From an uncultured Roseicyclus sp. (lineage in GTDB: Bacteria; Pseudomonadota; Alphaproteobacteria; Rhodobacterales; Rhodobacteraceae): 64,000 nucleotides of DNA. Made by a program: the position numbers and the translations under genes. Positions 16,574-26,476 of this stretch are shown in pieces (within the stretch, counting starts at the first letter, position 1; each line of letters begins with the position of its first letter). Below the pieces are notes generated by a model. The model saw nothing but the letters and a program-made list of their open reading frames with translations, had not been told where the DNA came from and ran no database searches. The stretch is from assembly GCA_947500415.1 (NCBI GenBank), contig CANMRT010000001.1, forward strand, positions 1,266,982 through 1,330,981, in the 5' to 3' direction.

Positions 16574-17701
16574 TCATGCCCCGTACCGCGTGCCCAAGTA
16601 GTGTCCCAGTCGTTCCAAACCGTCCCGCAAGATTTGTGGATCGTTTGCAAAGCCGACGCGCACGTACCCCTCCATCTCGAACGCGTCGCCGGGTGTGAGC
16701 ATCACTCCCGTTTCCCGCACCAGATCGACACAGAACGCGCGCGAGGACACGGGTATGTCCAGATGCAGCATAGCCGTGGTTCCAGCGCGCGGTTTGACCC
16801 ATGAGGCACGGGGTTGTGCCGCAACCCATTCCTCCAAAACGGATAGGTTTCCGCGCGTGATCTCTCGGCTGCGGCCCAACAGTTTTCCCCTGTTTTCCAG
16901 AGCCATAGTTGCAAAGTGGTCGTTTATTATGCCGACGGAGATCGTGTCGTGATCACGATGGATCAACACCTGCTCCGTTACGTCCGGCGGCGCCACGATC
17001 CACCCCACGCGCAGTCCGGCCAAGGAGAACGCTTTTGACACGCTCGCCGTGGCGATACCCTTTTCGTAGACATCTACGATGGAGGGCACCACTCCGTCAC
17101 CGTCCTGCGCAGTGCCGCGATAAACCTCGTCACACAGCACATAGGCCCCGACTGCCCGGGCAATCTCGGCAATATCTTCCAGCATTGGGCGCTCGATGAG
17201 TGCGCCCGTGGGGTTATTGGGGTTTGTCAGGGCGATTAGTTTGGTGTCCGGCGTCACGGCGGCGCGCAGGTCGTCTAAATCCGGCAAAAACCTATCCTCT
17301 GCGCGCAGCTGCAGCAGATGAACATCTGCTCCTATGCTGGCAGGGATCGAGTGGTGCTGTTGGTAGGTGGGCACGATCGACACGACCTTGTCGCCACGGC
17401 TTACAAGCGCTTTGTGAACCAGCATATTGGCTGCGATTGTACCGTGGGTCACCGTGATGTTGGCGATCCCTTGATCCTCGTAAAGCGTTGAAATCGCCGT
17501 GCGAAGTCGGTCCGAGCCTTCGATGGCCCCGTATGTCATCTTCATCGACAGCAAGTCGGACAGGTCGGTCTGGTTGCGACCTGATAGCTGCAAAAGCTCT
17601 TCGATCGTAATGCTGGCCACGCAGGTTTCAGCGAGGTTGTAGGTGCAGCGGGTTTCCCACTCATTCATCCAGATCTCGACCTTGAAGGGCTCGATATACA
17701 T
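16574..17701 (-). CDS. PLP-dependent class I/II aminotransferase
   Basis: The 375-residue product has fold type I aminotransferase motifs: NPNNPTG, CDEVYRG, SVSKAFSLAGLRVGW (PLP lysine) and the C-terminal arginine in YVRVGFAND. It would transfer an amino group from an amino acid to a 2-oxo acid. The specific substrate is not readable. The ATG at 17701 is used; MNEWETR at about 17668 is an alternative because no clear ribosome site precedes 17701. It is paired with the PfkB kinase gene downstream. Confidence 0.87.
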   Translation of the reverse strand: MYIEPFKVEIWMNEWETRCTYNLAETCVASITIEELLQLSGRNQTDLSDLLSMKMTYGAIEGSDRLRTAISTLYEDQGIANITVTHGTIAANMLVHKALVSRGDKVVSIVPTYQQHHSIPASIGADVHLLQLRAEDRFLPDLDDLRAAVTPDTKLIALTNPNNPTGALIERPMLEDIAEIARAVGAYVLCDEVYRGTAQDGDGVVPSIVDVYEKGIATASVSKAFSLAGLRVGWIVAPPDVTEQVLIHRDHDTISVGIINDHFATMALENRGKLLGRSREITRGNLSVLEEWVAAQPRASWVKPRAGTTAMLHLDIPVSSRAFCVDLVRETGVMLTPGDAFEMEGYVRVGFANDPQILRDGLERLGHYLGTRYGA

Positions 17702-17769
17702 TGGGAGGGCTCCGCAGGGTGATTGTGCCCTGTCAGACTACACAGGACCGCGCAAAGGGGAAACGGGCC

Positions 17770-19074
17770 TTAACTCTCGCGCAGGGCGCGATTGAAATAG
17801 GCCATGAAGGGTTCCAGCAGATAGGCCAGCGGGGTTCGTTCCTCCGTCTGAATGAACGCCTCGACAGGCATGCCTGGCACTAGAACGCGCGCGCCCAGAA
17901 GAGCGGCCTGATCCTCGGGCAGAGTGATTTCAGTCTGGTAGAAACTGCTGCCGGTGGCCTCGTCGACAAAGGCGTCGGCAGAGACCTGAATGACCTGACC
18001 CGTGATCTCGGGCATTTCGTTCTGGTTGAATGCGGGAAAGACCAACGTGACCTCTTGCCCAGTGAAGACCTGATCAATGTCGATGGATGGGATGCGGGCC
18101 GAGATCACCAGCGGCCGGCCTTCCGGGATCAGATAGGCGAAGGGGTCGGCGGGCCGCAAGACGGAGCCTTCGCCGAAGATCGTGAGGCCGTGAATGCGGC
18201 CCGCCACGGGTGCACGCAACTCAAGACGTGCGATGCGGGTAGTGAGGCTATTGGATCGCTCCATCAGCTCCTGTTCGGCCACGCGAACTTCGCGCAGCTC
18301 TGTGATCGCCTGTTCGCGCCGCTCAGTTTGGCGCTGCAGGATTGCCAATTCGCTTTCGATGATCCGTTCCGCCGCTTCCGCCTGGCCGGCGGCGACTTCG
18401 CCCGTCGACCCCTGAAGCTGCACCAATTCCTGTTGCAGGCGTACGATGGGTTCGCGGGTGCCAACCTCACGTGCCAGCAGGTCTTCACGGCGCTCAAGTT
18501 CGGCCTGCACCAGCGTTACTTGGGCTGCCAAGGCGTCTTGCTGTGCTTCCAGCGCCTGAATCTGTGCATCAATCTGGGTCACGCGCCCTCGCAGTTGCAC
18601 AACCTCGCGCGCCAGTGTTTCGGCGCGCACAGCGAACAGGTTTTGCTGCCCGGCGAGAATGTCGGCAATTTCGGCGTCGGTTTCGGCCAAGGCCAGCAAC
18701 TCAGGCGCAAAGGTGACGTCTTCCGCGCCGTCACGCTCGGCCTCAAGCCTTGCGCGGCGGGCCTGAACCTCGGCCAGATTGGTTCGCACGACGGCCAATT
18801 CTGTGCGCAACGCGGCCGGGTCCAATCGCACCAAGACTTCCTCCGCCTCGACACGGTCGCCTTCATCCACCAACAGCTCCGCGACGAGCCCACCATCGGG
18901 GTGTTGGATTGCCTGGCGGTTACGGTCCACAACGATCTGGCCTGAGGCGACTACAGCGCCCGAAAGCGTCGTCATCACCGACCAACCGCCGAAGCCCCCG
19001 ACAAGCACGACAAGGCCCAACACGCCCATCCACATTGGGCCAGAGACAGACCACCCGGGTGACGGCCTACTCAT
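17770..19074 (-). CDS. HlyD-family periplasmic adaptor of a type I secretion system
   Basis: A 434-residue membrane fusion protein with one N-terminal membrane segment (about residues 15-38), a biotinyl-lipoyl-like region (GGLVAELLVDEGDRVEAEE), a long alpha-hairpin coiled coil (about 90-260) and the second lipoyl half followed by a beta-barrel. This is the PrtE/HlyD layout. It links the inner-membrane ABC exporter to an outer-membrane channel. Its ATG overlaps the stop codon of the ABC gene by 4 bases. No TolC-type gene lies nearby. Confidence 0.92.
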   Translation of the reverse strand: MSRPSPGWSVSGPMWMGVLGLVVLVGGFGGWSVMTTLSGAVVASGQIVVDRNRQAIQHPDGGLVAELLVDEGDRVEAEEVLVRLDPAALRTELAVVRTNLAEVQARRARLEAERDGAEDVTFAPELLALAETDAEIADILAGQQNLFAVRAETLAREVVQLRGRVTQIDAQIQALEAQQDALAAQVTLVQAELERREDLLAREVGTREPIVRLQQELVQLQGSTGEVAAGQAEAAERIIESELAILQRQTERREQAITELREVRVAEQELMERSNSLTTRIARLELRAPVAGRIHGLTIFGEGSVLRPADPFAYLIPEGRPLVISARIPSIDIDQVFTGQEVTLVFPAFNQNEMPEITGQVIQVSADAFVDEATGSSFYQTEITLPEDQAALLGARVLVPGMPVEAFIQTEERTPLAYLLEPFMAYFNRALRES

Positions 19075-20810
19075 GTCAGGCCTCCTTTGCCTTTGTTGTC
19101 GGCAACAAGGCGCACGTCGGCTGCGTTCTTGAGGACCTTTGCCAAGACCTCATCCCGTGGGCCGAAAGCGACGGCCATCCCGTCGCGCAAGACCAGTAGC
19201 TTGTCACATTGTTGAATGGCGTTGGGTCGATGTGCCATCAAGACTACACCAAGGCCGCGCGCCTTCATGCCCTCGACTGCGCGGTTCAAGGCATCTGAGC
19301 CCGCGTGGTCAAGCGCAGAGTTCGGCTCATCAAGCACCAGAAGCACCGGATCACCATAGAGTGCGCGGGCAAGCCCCACACGTTGGACTTGACCACCCGA
19401 TAGGCGCGGCCCAAGGCCTGCCACCTGCGTTTCATACCCCTCAGGCAGGGCGCGGATCATGGTGTCGGCGTCGGCTGCCACCGCAGCGCCCGAGATCGCC
19501 TTGGCATCCGGGTTCGGATCAAGACGCGCGATGTTTTCGGCGATGGTACCATCGAAAAGCGTCACGCTTTGCGGCAGATATCCGATCAACTTGCCCAAGC
19601 GGTCAGGGTCGTATTGATCCAGCGTCGCGCGGTCCAGCCGGACTGATCCACCTGCAGGCGTCCACAGGCCAGTAATCGCCCGCGCCAGACTGGTCTTGCC
19701 TGAACCCGATGGCCCAATGACACCGACGGCCTCGCCCGGTTCCACACGGAATGAGACGCCGCGTAGCGTTGCCACGGTGCCGCCAGGTGGCACGACTGAC
19801 AGGCTGGATACTTCGAGCGCTGCTGCAGGACGCGGCAGGTCCAGCTTGGCCATCGGCTCGGGTTCTGCGCCCAATAGGCCGTTCAGGCGGCCCCAGCCGC
19901 GCATCGCCTCCGAGATCATGGACCATTGCCCGATGGCCATGTCGATAGGGGCCAAGGCGCGGCCCATCAGGATCGAGCCCGCGATCATTGCGCCCGCTCG
20001 CAGTTCGCCGCGTAACACCAGCAGGGCTGCGAGCCCGAGGATAGCGGATTGCAAGAACAGCCGCAGCGTCTTTGATAGCGTCGAAAATCCGCCAACCCGA
20101 TCAGCCGCCCGCATCGAGACTGCCAGTGCTTCGCGCCGTTGTCCGTGCCAGCGGGAAAAGGCTGCGCCTTGCATGCCCAAGGAACGGATAACCTCGGCCT
20201 GGGACTGCATCTCACCGGCCATGCGGTCCGCCTTGCGCCCACTTTCAGCGGCCTCGCCCAATGGGGAAGCAGTTGTTTGTCGGTTCAGGATCGTGACCAC
20301 GATCAAGGTGGCCATCCCGCCCAGAGCCAACCAACCCAGCCACGCGTGGAACGTGAAAATCGCGACAATAAACAGCGGAGTGAACGGCAGATCAAACAGA
20401 GCCATGAAGACGGGCGACGATGTCAGACGTTGCACAGATGCCAGATCGGACAAGGCTGATTGCGCCTGTCCGGTGCGTTGTGCCCGCGCAAGGGCCGCGC
20501 GGAAGACACGGGCATCGAACGCTTCCTGCAACTTCGCACCATACCGCGCGGCGACCCGCGCACGGGCGAAATCCAGGATGCCCATCATCACAAACAGAAA
20601 GCCCACAAGGATCGTGAGCGCCAATAGCGTTTCTTCACTGCCCGCCCCAAGCACACGCTCATAAACCTGCAGCATGTAGAGCGGCCCGGTCATCATCAGC
20701 ACGTTCACAAACAAGCTGAACAGCAGGACGGACCACAGGATCCAGCCGTTGCGGCGGCGGAACGCTGTCAATTCGTCGGAGTTTGGGCGGCGATCTTGAG
20801 CCAAGGTCAT
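19071..20810 (-). CDS. Type I secretion permease/ATPase (PrtD family)
   Basis: About 579 residues: six membrane segments in the first 300 residues, then an ABC ATPase with Walker A GPSGSGKTS, signature LSGGQVQRVGLARAL, Walker B LLVLDEP and the switch His in LMAHRP. The architecture matches PrtD/LipB exporters that secrete proteases, lipases or RTX proteins. The ATG at 20810 is preferred over a TTG at 20837. The partner HlyD gene follows with a 4-base overlap. No substrate with glycine-rich repeats was seen nearby. Confidence 0.92.
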   Translation of the reverse strand: MTLAQDRRPNSDELTAFRRRNGWILWSVLLFSLFVNVLMMTGPLYMLQVYERVLGAGSEETLLALTILVGFLFVMMGILDFARARVAARYGAKLQEAFDARVFRAALARAQRTGQAQSALSDLASVQRLTSSPVFMALFDLPFTPLFIVAIFTFHAWLGWLALGGMATLIVVTILNRQTTASPLGEAAESGRKADRMAGEMQSQAEVIRSLGMQGAAFSRWHGQRREALAVSMRAADRVGGFSTLSKTLRLFLQSAILGLAALLVLRGELRAGAMIAGSILMGRALAPIDMAIGQWSMISEAMRGWGRLNGLLGAEPEPMAKLDLPRPAAALEVSSLSVVPPGGTVATLRGVSFRVEPGEAVGVIGPSGSGKTSLARAITGLWTPAGGSVRLDRATLDQYDPDRLGKLIGYLPQSVTLFDGTIAENIARLDPNPDAKAISGAAVAADADTMIRALPEGYETQVAGLGPRLSGGQVQRVGLARALYGDPVLLVLDEPNSALDHAGSDALNRAVEGMKARGLGVVLMAHRPNAIQQCDKLLVLRDGMAVAFGPRDEVLAKVLKNAADVRLVADNKGKGGLT

Positions 20811-21020
20811 GTCCGTTACTGAGCGGTTGTCCCGCAATCTCGATCACACATATTAAGTCTTCGCCAACGGCGGGCCCGTATCTGCGTGCTCATTCAAACA
20901 AATCCGTATCATTCCCCCCTTCGCAGGTCCATTCATGGCGCGTTTGATGCGGACGCTGCGGGGAACGGAACGGGGATACCCCCACTGGACGCCGTGCGGA
21001 AAACGCGGCATCGGGTGGCT

Positions 21021-21263
21021 ATGGATTTTGGAACAATCATTCAGACCCTCACCGATTGGGTCGTCAACATCGGCTCAAGCGTGAATGAGCTGCCCGGTAC
21101 GGTCGCATTCGGCCTTGGCCTTTTCACGTGGTTCGCTGTCGAGCAGATCCTGCAACGGCTTTTGAACGGGTTGAAGTGGGCAATCCTGATCGGTGTGGTT
21201 GTGGCCTTGGGGTTGAGCCTTCCGTATCTCGTAAGCACTGTCTTCGGGTCCGGTGCCCCGTAG
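21021..21263 (+). CDS. Small two-helix membrane protein of unknown function
   Basis: An 80-residue protein with two predicted membrane helices (VAFGLGLFTWFAVEQIL and WAILIGVVVALGLSLPYLV). The ATG at 21021 is chosen because the upstream extension of the frame (from 20886) does not look coding. It is divergent from the type I secretion genes, so the two share a promoter region, and convergent with the threonine aldolase gene. No family is recognised. Confidence 0.6.
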   Translation: MDFGTIIQTLTDWVVNIGSSVNELPGTVAFGLGLFTWFAVEQILQRLLNGLKWAILIGVVVALGLSLPYLVSTVFGSGAP

Positions 21264-21277
21264 AACCGTAACGCTTG

Positions 21278-22327
21278 CTATGCCGGAACACGAGCCTCTG
21301 CCATGTCGTCAAAGGCACGTAGAATAGCGGAAAAAGCTGCGTCGTCGATGTCACGGTGAAGCACCATTCGGCAAGCTGGTGCAGGGGCTGAGAGGGCGAT
21401 GCCTTGTTCAGAAAGCACTGCCAAGTCGATCCCAGCCGCCGGGGTTAGAAAAACCATGTTCGTGGCTTGGCTGACGTCTCCCAATTCCAATTTGCGTAGA
21501 TGATCTGCCAAGGCCGCTGCCCGCGCATGATCTTCGCTCAAGCGTGAGACGTTGTTTTCCAAAGCGAAAAGACCAGCCGCGGCTAGAATGCCCGCTTGCC
21601 GCATTCCGCCCCCAAGCATTTTCCGCATCCGCCGCGCTTTGGCGAGGAGGTCGGTGGGCCCAAGCAGGACCGAACCCACAGGCGCACCCAATCCTTTTGA
21701 AAGACACACGGATACCGTGTCGAATGGATCTGCCAAATCACGCTCAGAACAACCCAACGTGGTTATGGCATTGAAAAACCGTGCGCCGTCCAAATGCACG
21801 GACAATCCGGCTGATCGTCCTGCATTCACGGCGGCGTTGATCCGTGCAAGCGGCACTGCGCGACCATAGTTGGTGTTTTCCAACGATAAGAGACGGCTGA
21901 TCGGATGGTGGCTGTCATCTTCTTTCACCGCTGCCGAGATGGCGTCCGGCTCCAACCCGCCATCGTCTGCAACCGGCAAGGCGTGCAACGCCACGCCGCC
22001 TAACACTGACGCGCCCGCTGCCTCATACCGGATCACATGGTAACTTTCGCCTGCAATCACCTCTTCCCCACGCCCGCAATGGGCGAGCATTCCCAAAAGG
22101 TTGGACTGTGTGCCGGATGGCACGAACAGGCCCGCTTCTTTGCCCAACCGCTCTGCCAAACTGGCCTCTAAGCGGTTGATAAGGGGGTCTTCTCCGTAAA
22201 CATCGTCGCCCACCTCGGCATCCGCCATAACGGCCCGCATCGCGGCACAGGGCTTGGTCACTGTGTCAGACCGAAGGTCGGCGACCACTGGGCCGGGATG
22301 GTTCGACAGCGAGGTGTATTGAGACAT
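21278..22327 (-). CDS. ltaE: Low-specificity L-threonine aldolase
   Basis: A 349-residue fold type I PLP enzyme. Motifs include ADLRSDTVTKP at the start, VGDDVYGEDP, FVPSGTQSNLLG, HLDGARFFNA and the PLP lysine in VSVCLSKGLGAPVGS. It cleaves L-threonine or L-allo-threonine to glycine and acetaldehyde. The ATG at 22327 is chosen because the conserved sequence starts there; the open frame upstream is not protein-like. It is divergent from the MocR regulator gene, with 130 bases between. Confidence 0.93.
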   Translation of the reverse strand: MSQYTSLSNHPGPVVADLRSDTVTKPCAAMRAVMADAEVGDDVYGEDPLINRLEASLAERLGKEAGLFVPSGTQSNLLGMLAHCGRGEEVIAGESYHVIRYEAAGASVLGGVALHALPVADDGGLEPDAISAAVKEDDSHHPISRLLSLENTNYGRAVPLARINAAVNAGRSAGLSVHLDGARFFNAITTLGCSERDLADPFDTVSVCLSKGLGAPVGSVLLGPTDLLAKARRMRKMLGGGMRQAGILAAAGLFALENNVSRLSEDHARAAALADHLRKLELGDVSQATNMVFLTPAAGIDLAVLSEQGIALSAPAPACRMVLHRDIDDAAFSAILRAFDDMAEARVPA

Positions 22328-22457
22328 TTCGGCGGCTCCGTTGTTTCGATGGCACCGCATCATGGCACCGTCCCGGCTGCAACCCCTCTCAATCCGGTTG
22401 GCCTTGTTGTTTCTGAAATTTCCCGGCATTCTGGCCTTATCCTTCGTGTGAGTCCCC

Positions 22458-23927
22458 ATGGCCATCATTTCCGAGCACCACATCTTCCTGTCGGAAGACG
22501 CCAATGTGGGCCTGCAGACCCGGTTGAAGGATTCGATCACGCGCGCGATCTGGGATGGGCGTTTCGCCCCCGGTGATCGCTTGCCTGCCACGCGGGCTTT
22601 GGCGCGGCATCTGCGGATCAGCAGGATCACCGTCAGCTTGGCCTACGACAGCCTTTTGGCGACCGGCTATATCATCTCCGTCGCGCGCTCTGGGTACTTT
22701 GTGGCGCCTGATGCGCCGACCCGGATCGAGGCTGTTGGGCCTTCTGGAAATGGCGCGACGGAGCGGCTTGACTGGAGCAGCCGCCTGGGTCCGCCACCTG
22801 CCGCCTTGGGCGCGCAGGCCAACCCGGCGGATTGGCGGCGCTACAAATACCCATTCATATTTGGTGAACCTGATGTGGCGCGTTTCCCGGTCGATGACTG
22901 GCGCGATTGCGTACGCCGCGCCTTGGGCAAACGGCATTTTGAACAAATCGCCTATGACGCGCGAGACCGGGATGATCCGTTTCTGCTGGAACAGATCGTT
23001 CGGCGCTCGGTGTCGGGCCGGGGCGTGGCGGCCTCAGTCGATGAGGTGTTGGTCACCGCAGGCGCGCAGAATGCGCTGTGGTTGATGGTGCAGGTCTTGT
23101 TTCCGCGCAGGTCAGGCGTGGTTGCGATGGAGGATCCGGGCTACCCAGAACTTCGCAACCTTCTTCTGCAACAGGGGTTGGAAATCCGACCTGTTCCGGT
23201 GGACCGGGAAGGCATGAAGGTCGATGAAATTCCTTCGGACGTGGATGCGGTGTTTGCTACGCCTTCGCATCAGGCGCCCACAGGGGCGACCATGTCGATG
23301 GCACGTCGCAACGCGTTGCTGGAACGCGCTGAGCAGGACGATTTCATCGTGATCGAGGACGACTATGATTATGAGATGTCCTACTCCTCACCGGCTTTGC
23401 CCGCCCTGAAATCACTCGATCAGCGGGGGCGCGTGGCCTACATCGGCAGCTTTTCAAAATCGATCTTTCCGGGCTTAAGGCTGGGATATCTGACCGCGGA
23501 TGCCGAGCTGATCGACCATGTGCGTGCAGTGCGTACGCTCAGCGAGCGTCATCCGCCGGGGCTGACCCAAAAAACGGTCGCCTATTTCCTGTCGGAAGGG
23601 CATTACAACAGCCACTCGCGGCGTATGCGGATGCGTATGGCGCGGCGCAACGAGGTGCTACGCGAAGCCCTGGCACAGCATGGGCTGACGCCAGCGTTGG
23701 AGCGTGCGACCGGCGGCACGACGCTTTGGCTACGAGGACCAGACGGGATGGTGGATACTGAAATCGTAGCGGCTTTGCGTGAAAAATCGGTACTGGTTGA
23801 GGCTGGATCTGCCTTCTATGCCCGCGACGACGCCCCGCAAAACCGCCTTCGCCTTGGGTTCGCCACGATCGAAACGGCTCTGATTCCAGACGGCGTGGCC
23901 CTGATCGCCGAGGCGATCAGGGGATAG
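22458..23927 (+). CDS. MocR-type GntR/aminotransferase transcriptional regulator (TauR-like)
   Basis: The 489-residue product has an N-terminal GntR winged helix (GDRLPATRALARHLRISRITVSLAYDSL) followed by a full aminotransferase-like domain with PLP lysine in YIGSFSKSIFPGLRLGYL. MocR regulators sense amines or amino acids through PLP. TauR activates taurine genes in Rhodobacter and relatives. The gene converges on the FAD dehydrogenase and lies beside the taurine/sulfonate genes, so control of that cluster is likely but inferred. It could instead regulate the divergent threonine aldolase gene. Confidence 0.85.
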   Translation: MAIISEHHIFLSEDANVGLQTRLKDSITRAIWDGRFAPGDRLPATRALARHLRISRITVSLAYDSLLATGYIISVARSGYFVAPDAPTRIEAVGPSGNGATERLDWSSRLGPPPAALGAQANPADWRRYKYPFIFGEPDVARFPVDDWRDCVRRALGKRHFEQIAYDARDRDDPFLLEQIVRRSVSGRGVAASVDEVLVTAGAQNALWLMVQVLFPRRSGVVAMEDPGYPELRNLLLQQGLEIRPVPVDREGMKVDEIPSDVDAVFATPSHQAPTGATMSMARRNALLERAEQDDFIVIEDDYDYEMSYSSPALPALKSLDQRGRVAYIGSFSKSIFPGLRLGYLTADAELIDHVRAVRTLSERHPPGLTQKTVAYFLSEGHYNSHSRRMRMRMARRNEVLREALAQHGLTPALERATGGTTLWLRGPDGMVDTEIVAALREKSVLVEAGSAFYARDDAPQNRLRLGFATIETALIPDGVALIAEAIRG

Positions 23928-23975
23928 CGATCAGTCCGCCGCTCCTCGGGCCTTCCGACCCTCCTCGCAGTTTTT

Positions 23976-26414
23976 TCACGCGCGGGCGCGCTCGGATTTC
24001 GGGTCGTACATCGGCTTGAGGCTGGCTTCAGCGACCACACGGGTGCCTGCCACTTCGATCTCATAGCTGGATGCCAGGACCTCATCCGGTTTCTCGCCGG
24101 GGCAGGGGACATAGCCCAGGCCGATGGCGCCTCCTAGCGTGTGTCCGTAGTTGCCGGAGGTGATGTAGCTCACGACCTCCCCATTCCGGATGATGGGTTC
24201 GGCGTGGAACAGCATCGCCTCCGGGTCGGTCAGTTTGAATTGGACCATTCGCATTTGCAGCCCTTCGTCGCGTTTGCGGGCGACGGCATCGGCGCCAATG
24301 AAGGTGTTTTTCTGCTTAGAAACGGCAAAACCAAGGCCCGCTTCCAGCACGTGATCTTCGCCGGTGATGTCGTGGCCGAAGTGACGGAAGGCCTTTTCGA
24401 TCCGCGCGGAGTCCATCATGTGCAACCCGCACAGCCGCATCCCGTGGTCCGTTCCGGCCTCTTGCAAGGTCTCGAACACATGGGCGGCCTGATCGGCGGA
24501 GACATAAAGCTCCCACCCCAATTCGCCCACGTATGTAACGCGGTGCGCGCGGGCCAGGCCAAGGCCAATCTCTACGGTTTGCGCGGTGCCGAAGGGGAAG
24601 GCTTCGTTGGACCAATCGTGGGGGCTGACCGATTGCATGAGCGCGCGGGAATTCGGGCCCATAACGCAGATGACGGCTTCCGCGGCGGTGACGTCTTGCA
24701 AAACCACCATCTCGTCCCGGCGGTTGGCCTTCAGCCACGCCATGTCGCGGATCGCGGTCGCCGCCGGTGTCACGATAAAATATCTGTCCTCGGCCAAGCG
24801 CGTGATTGTCACGTCGGCCTCAATCCCCGCGCGTTCGTTCAGGAATTGAGTGTAGACGATTTTGCCCACCGGCACCGCCATGTTCCCGCCCGCCATGCGG
24901 TTCAGGAAGGCTTCGGCATCCGGCCCATCAACGCGGATCTTGCCGAAAGACGACATGTCGTAGAGGCCAACATTTTCGCGGATCGCGGCATGTTCCTGCG
25001 CCTGATTGGCGAACCAGTTCTGCCCCTTCCAATCGTAGCGGTATTCGCGTTCCTGGCCGTCTTTGGCGAACCAATTGGCGCGTTCCCACCCAGCGGTTTC
25101 ACCGAAGACGGCGCCGGCGGCCTTAAGGTGTTCGTGCAGGGGAGACCGCCGGACGCCGCGTGCGGTGGCTTTCTGGCGGTTGGGGTAGTGGTCCGCATAA
25201 AGCAGGCCAAGCGTCTCGGATGCGCGTTCTTTGAGGTAGCGATGATTGCGCTGGAACGGCTGCATCCGGCGGATATCGACCTCGCCCACATCAAATGGTG
25301 GGATGCCGTTTTCCATCCATTCGGCCAGCGCCCACCCGGCGCCGCCTGCGGATTGGATCCCGATGGAATTGAAGCCCGCGCAGACCCAGTAGCCGTCCAC
25401 CTCAGGCGCCGGACCCAAGTGGTAGGCGTCGTCTGGGGTGAAGGACTCCGGGCCGTTGAAGAACGTGTGGATGCCCGCCTCCGCCAGCATCGGCATCCGC
25501 TCACAAGCGTTCTCAAGGATCGGCTCGAAGTGGTCAAAATCTTCTGGCAGCTGGTCGAATTCGAAGTCTTCGGGGATCGGGCCCCATGGCTTTGAGACAG
25601 GCTCGAACGCGCCGAGCAGCATTTTTCCCGCGTCTTCCTTGTAGTAGGCGCATTCGTCGGGCACCCGCAGAACGGGAAGTTGTTGGAGGTCCGGGATGGA
25701 TTCGGTGACGATGTAGAAGTGTTCGCACGCCTGAAGCGGCACGTTTACGCCCGCCATCTGGCCGAAATCACGTGCCCACATGCCGGCGCAGTTCACCACC
25801 ATGTCGGCCTGAATTTCGCCAGCCTCACCGTCGGCTTCCCAGGAGACACCCGTGACCTTGCCGTCGGCCTGTGACACGCCGGTGACCTTCACGTTTTCCA
25901 GAACCGTGGCACCGCCCATCCGCGCGCCCTTGGCCATCGACAGCGCGATGTTCGCTGGGTCGCCCTGACCATCGAGCGGCAGCCAGACTGCGGCCGTCAT
26001 GCCTTCGGTATTGACGTGTGGGTAGTGACGCAGAACCTCTTCCGCGTCGATCTCTTCGACCTCCACGCCGAACGAACGCGCCATGGAGGCTTGGCGCCGG
26101 ATTTCCTCGGCACGGTGTTCGGTCAGCGCCATAGTGATGGAGCCGCAGCGACGGAAGCCGGTGGACACGCCGGTCTCAGCTTCCAGATTGCCGTAAAGCT
26201 CCTGCGAATACTTCGCCAGCCGGGTCATGTTCTTTGTTGCGCGCAGCTGCGCGATCAGGCCCGCTGCGTGCCACGTGGTCCCAGAAGTTAGGCGCTTGCG
26301 TTCCAACAGGACCACATCCGTCCAGCCCAACTTGGTCAGGTGATAGGCAACAGAACAACCAGCAACACCGCCACCGACGATGACAACGCGCGCGTGGGAA
26401 GGGACTTTGGACAT
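23976..26414 (-). CDS. FAD-dependent dehydrogenase fused to GcvT domain (sarcosine/dimethylglycine dehydrogenase family)
   Basis: An 812-residue two-part enzyme. The N-terminal DAO oxidoreductase has the FAD motif VVIVGGGVAGCSVAYHL at about 10-26. The C-terminal half (from about residue 430) is a GcvT/aminomethyltransferase fold with ELGWELYVSAD and GLGFAVSKQKNTFIG. Family members oxidise N-methyl groups (sarcosine, dimethylglycine) and pass one-carbon units to tetrahydrofolate. Its place after the aminotransferase of a sulfonate cluster suggests a substrate such as N-methyltaurine or another N-methyl amine; this is a guess from context. A hairpin separates it from the upstream aminotransferase gene. 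Confidence 0.85.
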   Translation of the reverse strand: MSKVPSHARVVIVGGGVAGCSVAYHLTKLGWTDVVLLERKRLTSGTTWHAAGLIAQLRATKNMTRLAKYSQELYGNLEAETGVSTGFRRCGSITMALTEHRAEEIRRQASMARSFGVEVEEIDAEEVLRHYPHVNTEGMTAAVWLPLDGQGDPANIALSMAKGARMGGATVLENVKVTGVSQADGKVTGVSWEADGEAGEIQADMVVNCAGMWARDFGQMAGVNVPLQACEHFYIVTESIPDLQQLPVLRVPDECAYYKEDAGKMLLGAFEPVSKPWGPIPEDFEFDQLPEDFDHFEPILENACERMPMLAEAGIHTFFNGPESFTPDDAYHLGPAPEVDGYWVCAGFNSIGIQSAGGAGWALAEWMENGIPPFDVGEVDIRRMQPFQRNHRYLKERASETLGLLYADHYPNRQKATARGVRRSPLHEHLKAAGAVFGETAGWERANWFAKDGQEREYRYDWKGQNWFANQAQEHAAIRENVGLYDMSSFGKIRVDGPDAEAFLNRMAGGNMAVPVGKIVYTQFLNERAGIEADVTITRLAEDRYFIVTPAATAIRDMAWLKANRRDEMVVLQDVTAAEAVICVMGPNSRALMQSVSPHDWSNEAFPFGTAQTVEIGLGLARAHRVTYVGELGWELYVSADQAAHVFETLQEAGTDHGMRLCGLHMMDSARIEKAFRHFGHDITGEDHVLEAGLGFAVSKQKNTFIGADAVARKRDEGLQMRMVQFKLTDPEAMLFHAEPIIRNGEVVSYITSGNYGHTLGGAIGLGYVPCPGEKPDEVLASSYEIEVAGTRVVAEASLKPMYDPKSERARA

Positions 26415-26443
26415 GTGAGGAACCCGGTCGAAGAGTTAAGATG

Positions 26444-26476
26444 AAAAACGGGCGGGCCTTTCGCAAAGCCCGCCCG
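26444..26476 (-). terminator. Hairpin terminator between aminotransferase and dehydrogenase genes
   Basis: CGGGCGGGC at 26450-26458 pairs with GCCCGCCCG at 26468-26476, and read on the minus strand the stem is followed by GTTTTTC. It lies just after the aminotransferase stop codon and before the dehydrogenase start. It would stop or reduce read-through into the dehydrogenase gene. Confidence 0.75.

Noticed and set aside
24141-25595. 484-residue plus-strand open frame inside the FAD-GcvT gene
   Set aside because: It is an antisense shadow; the minus strand encodes a full conserved enzyme.
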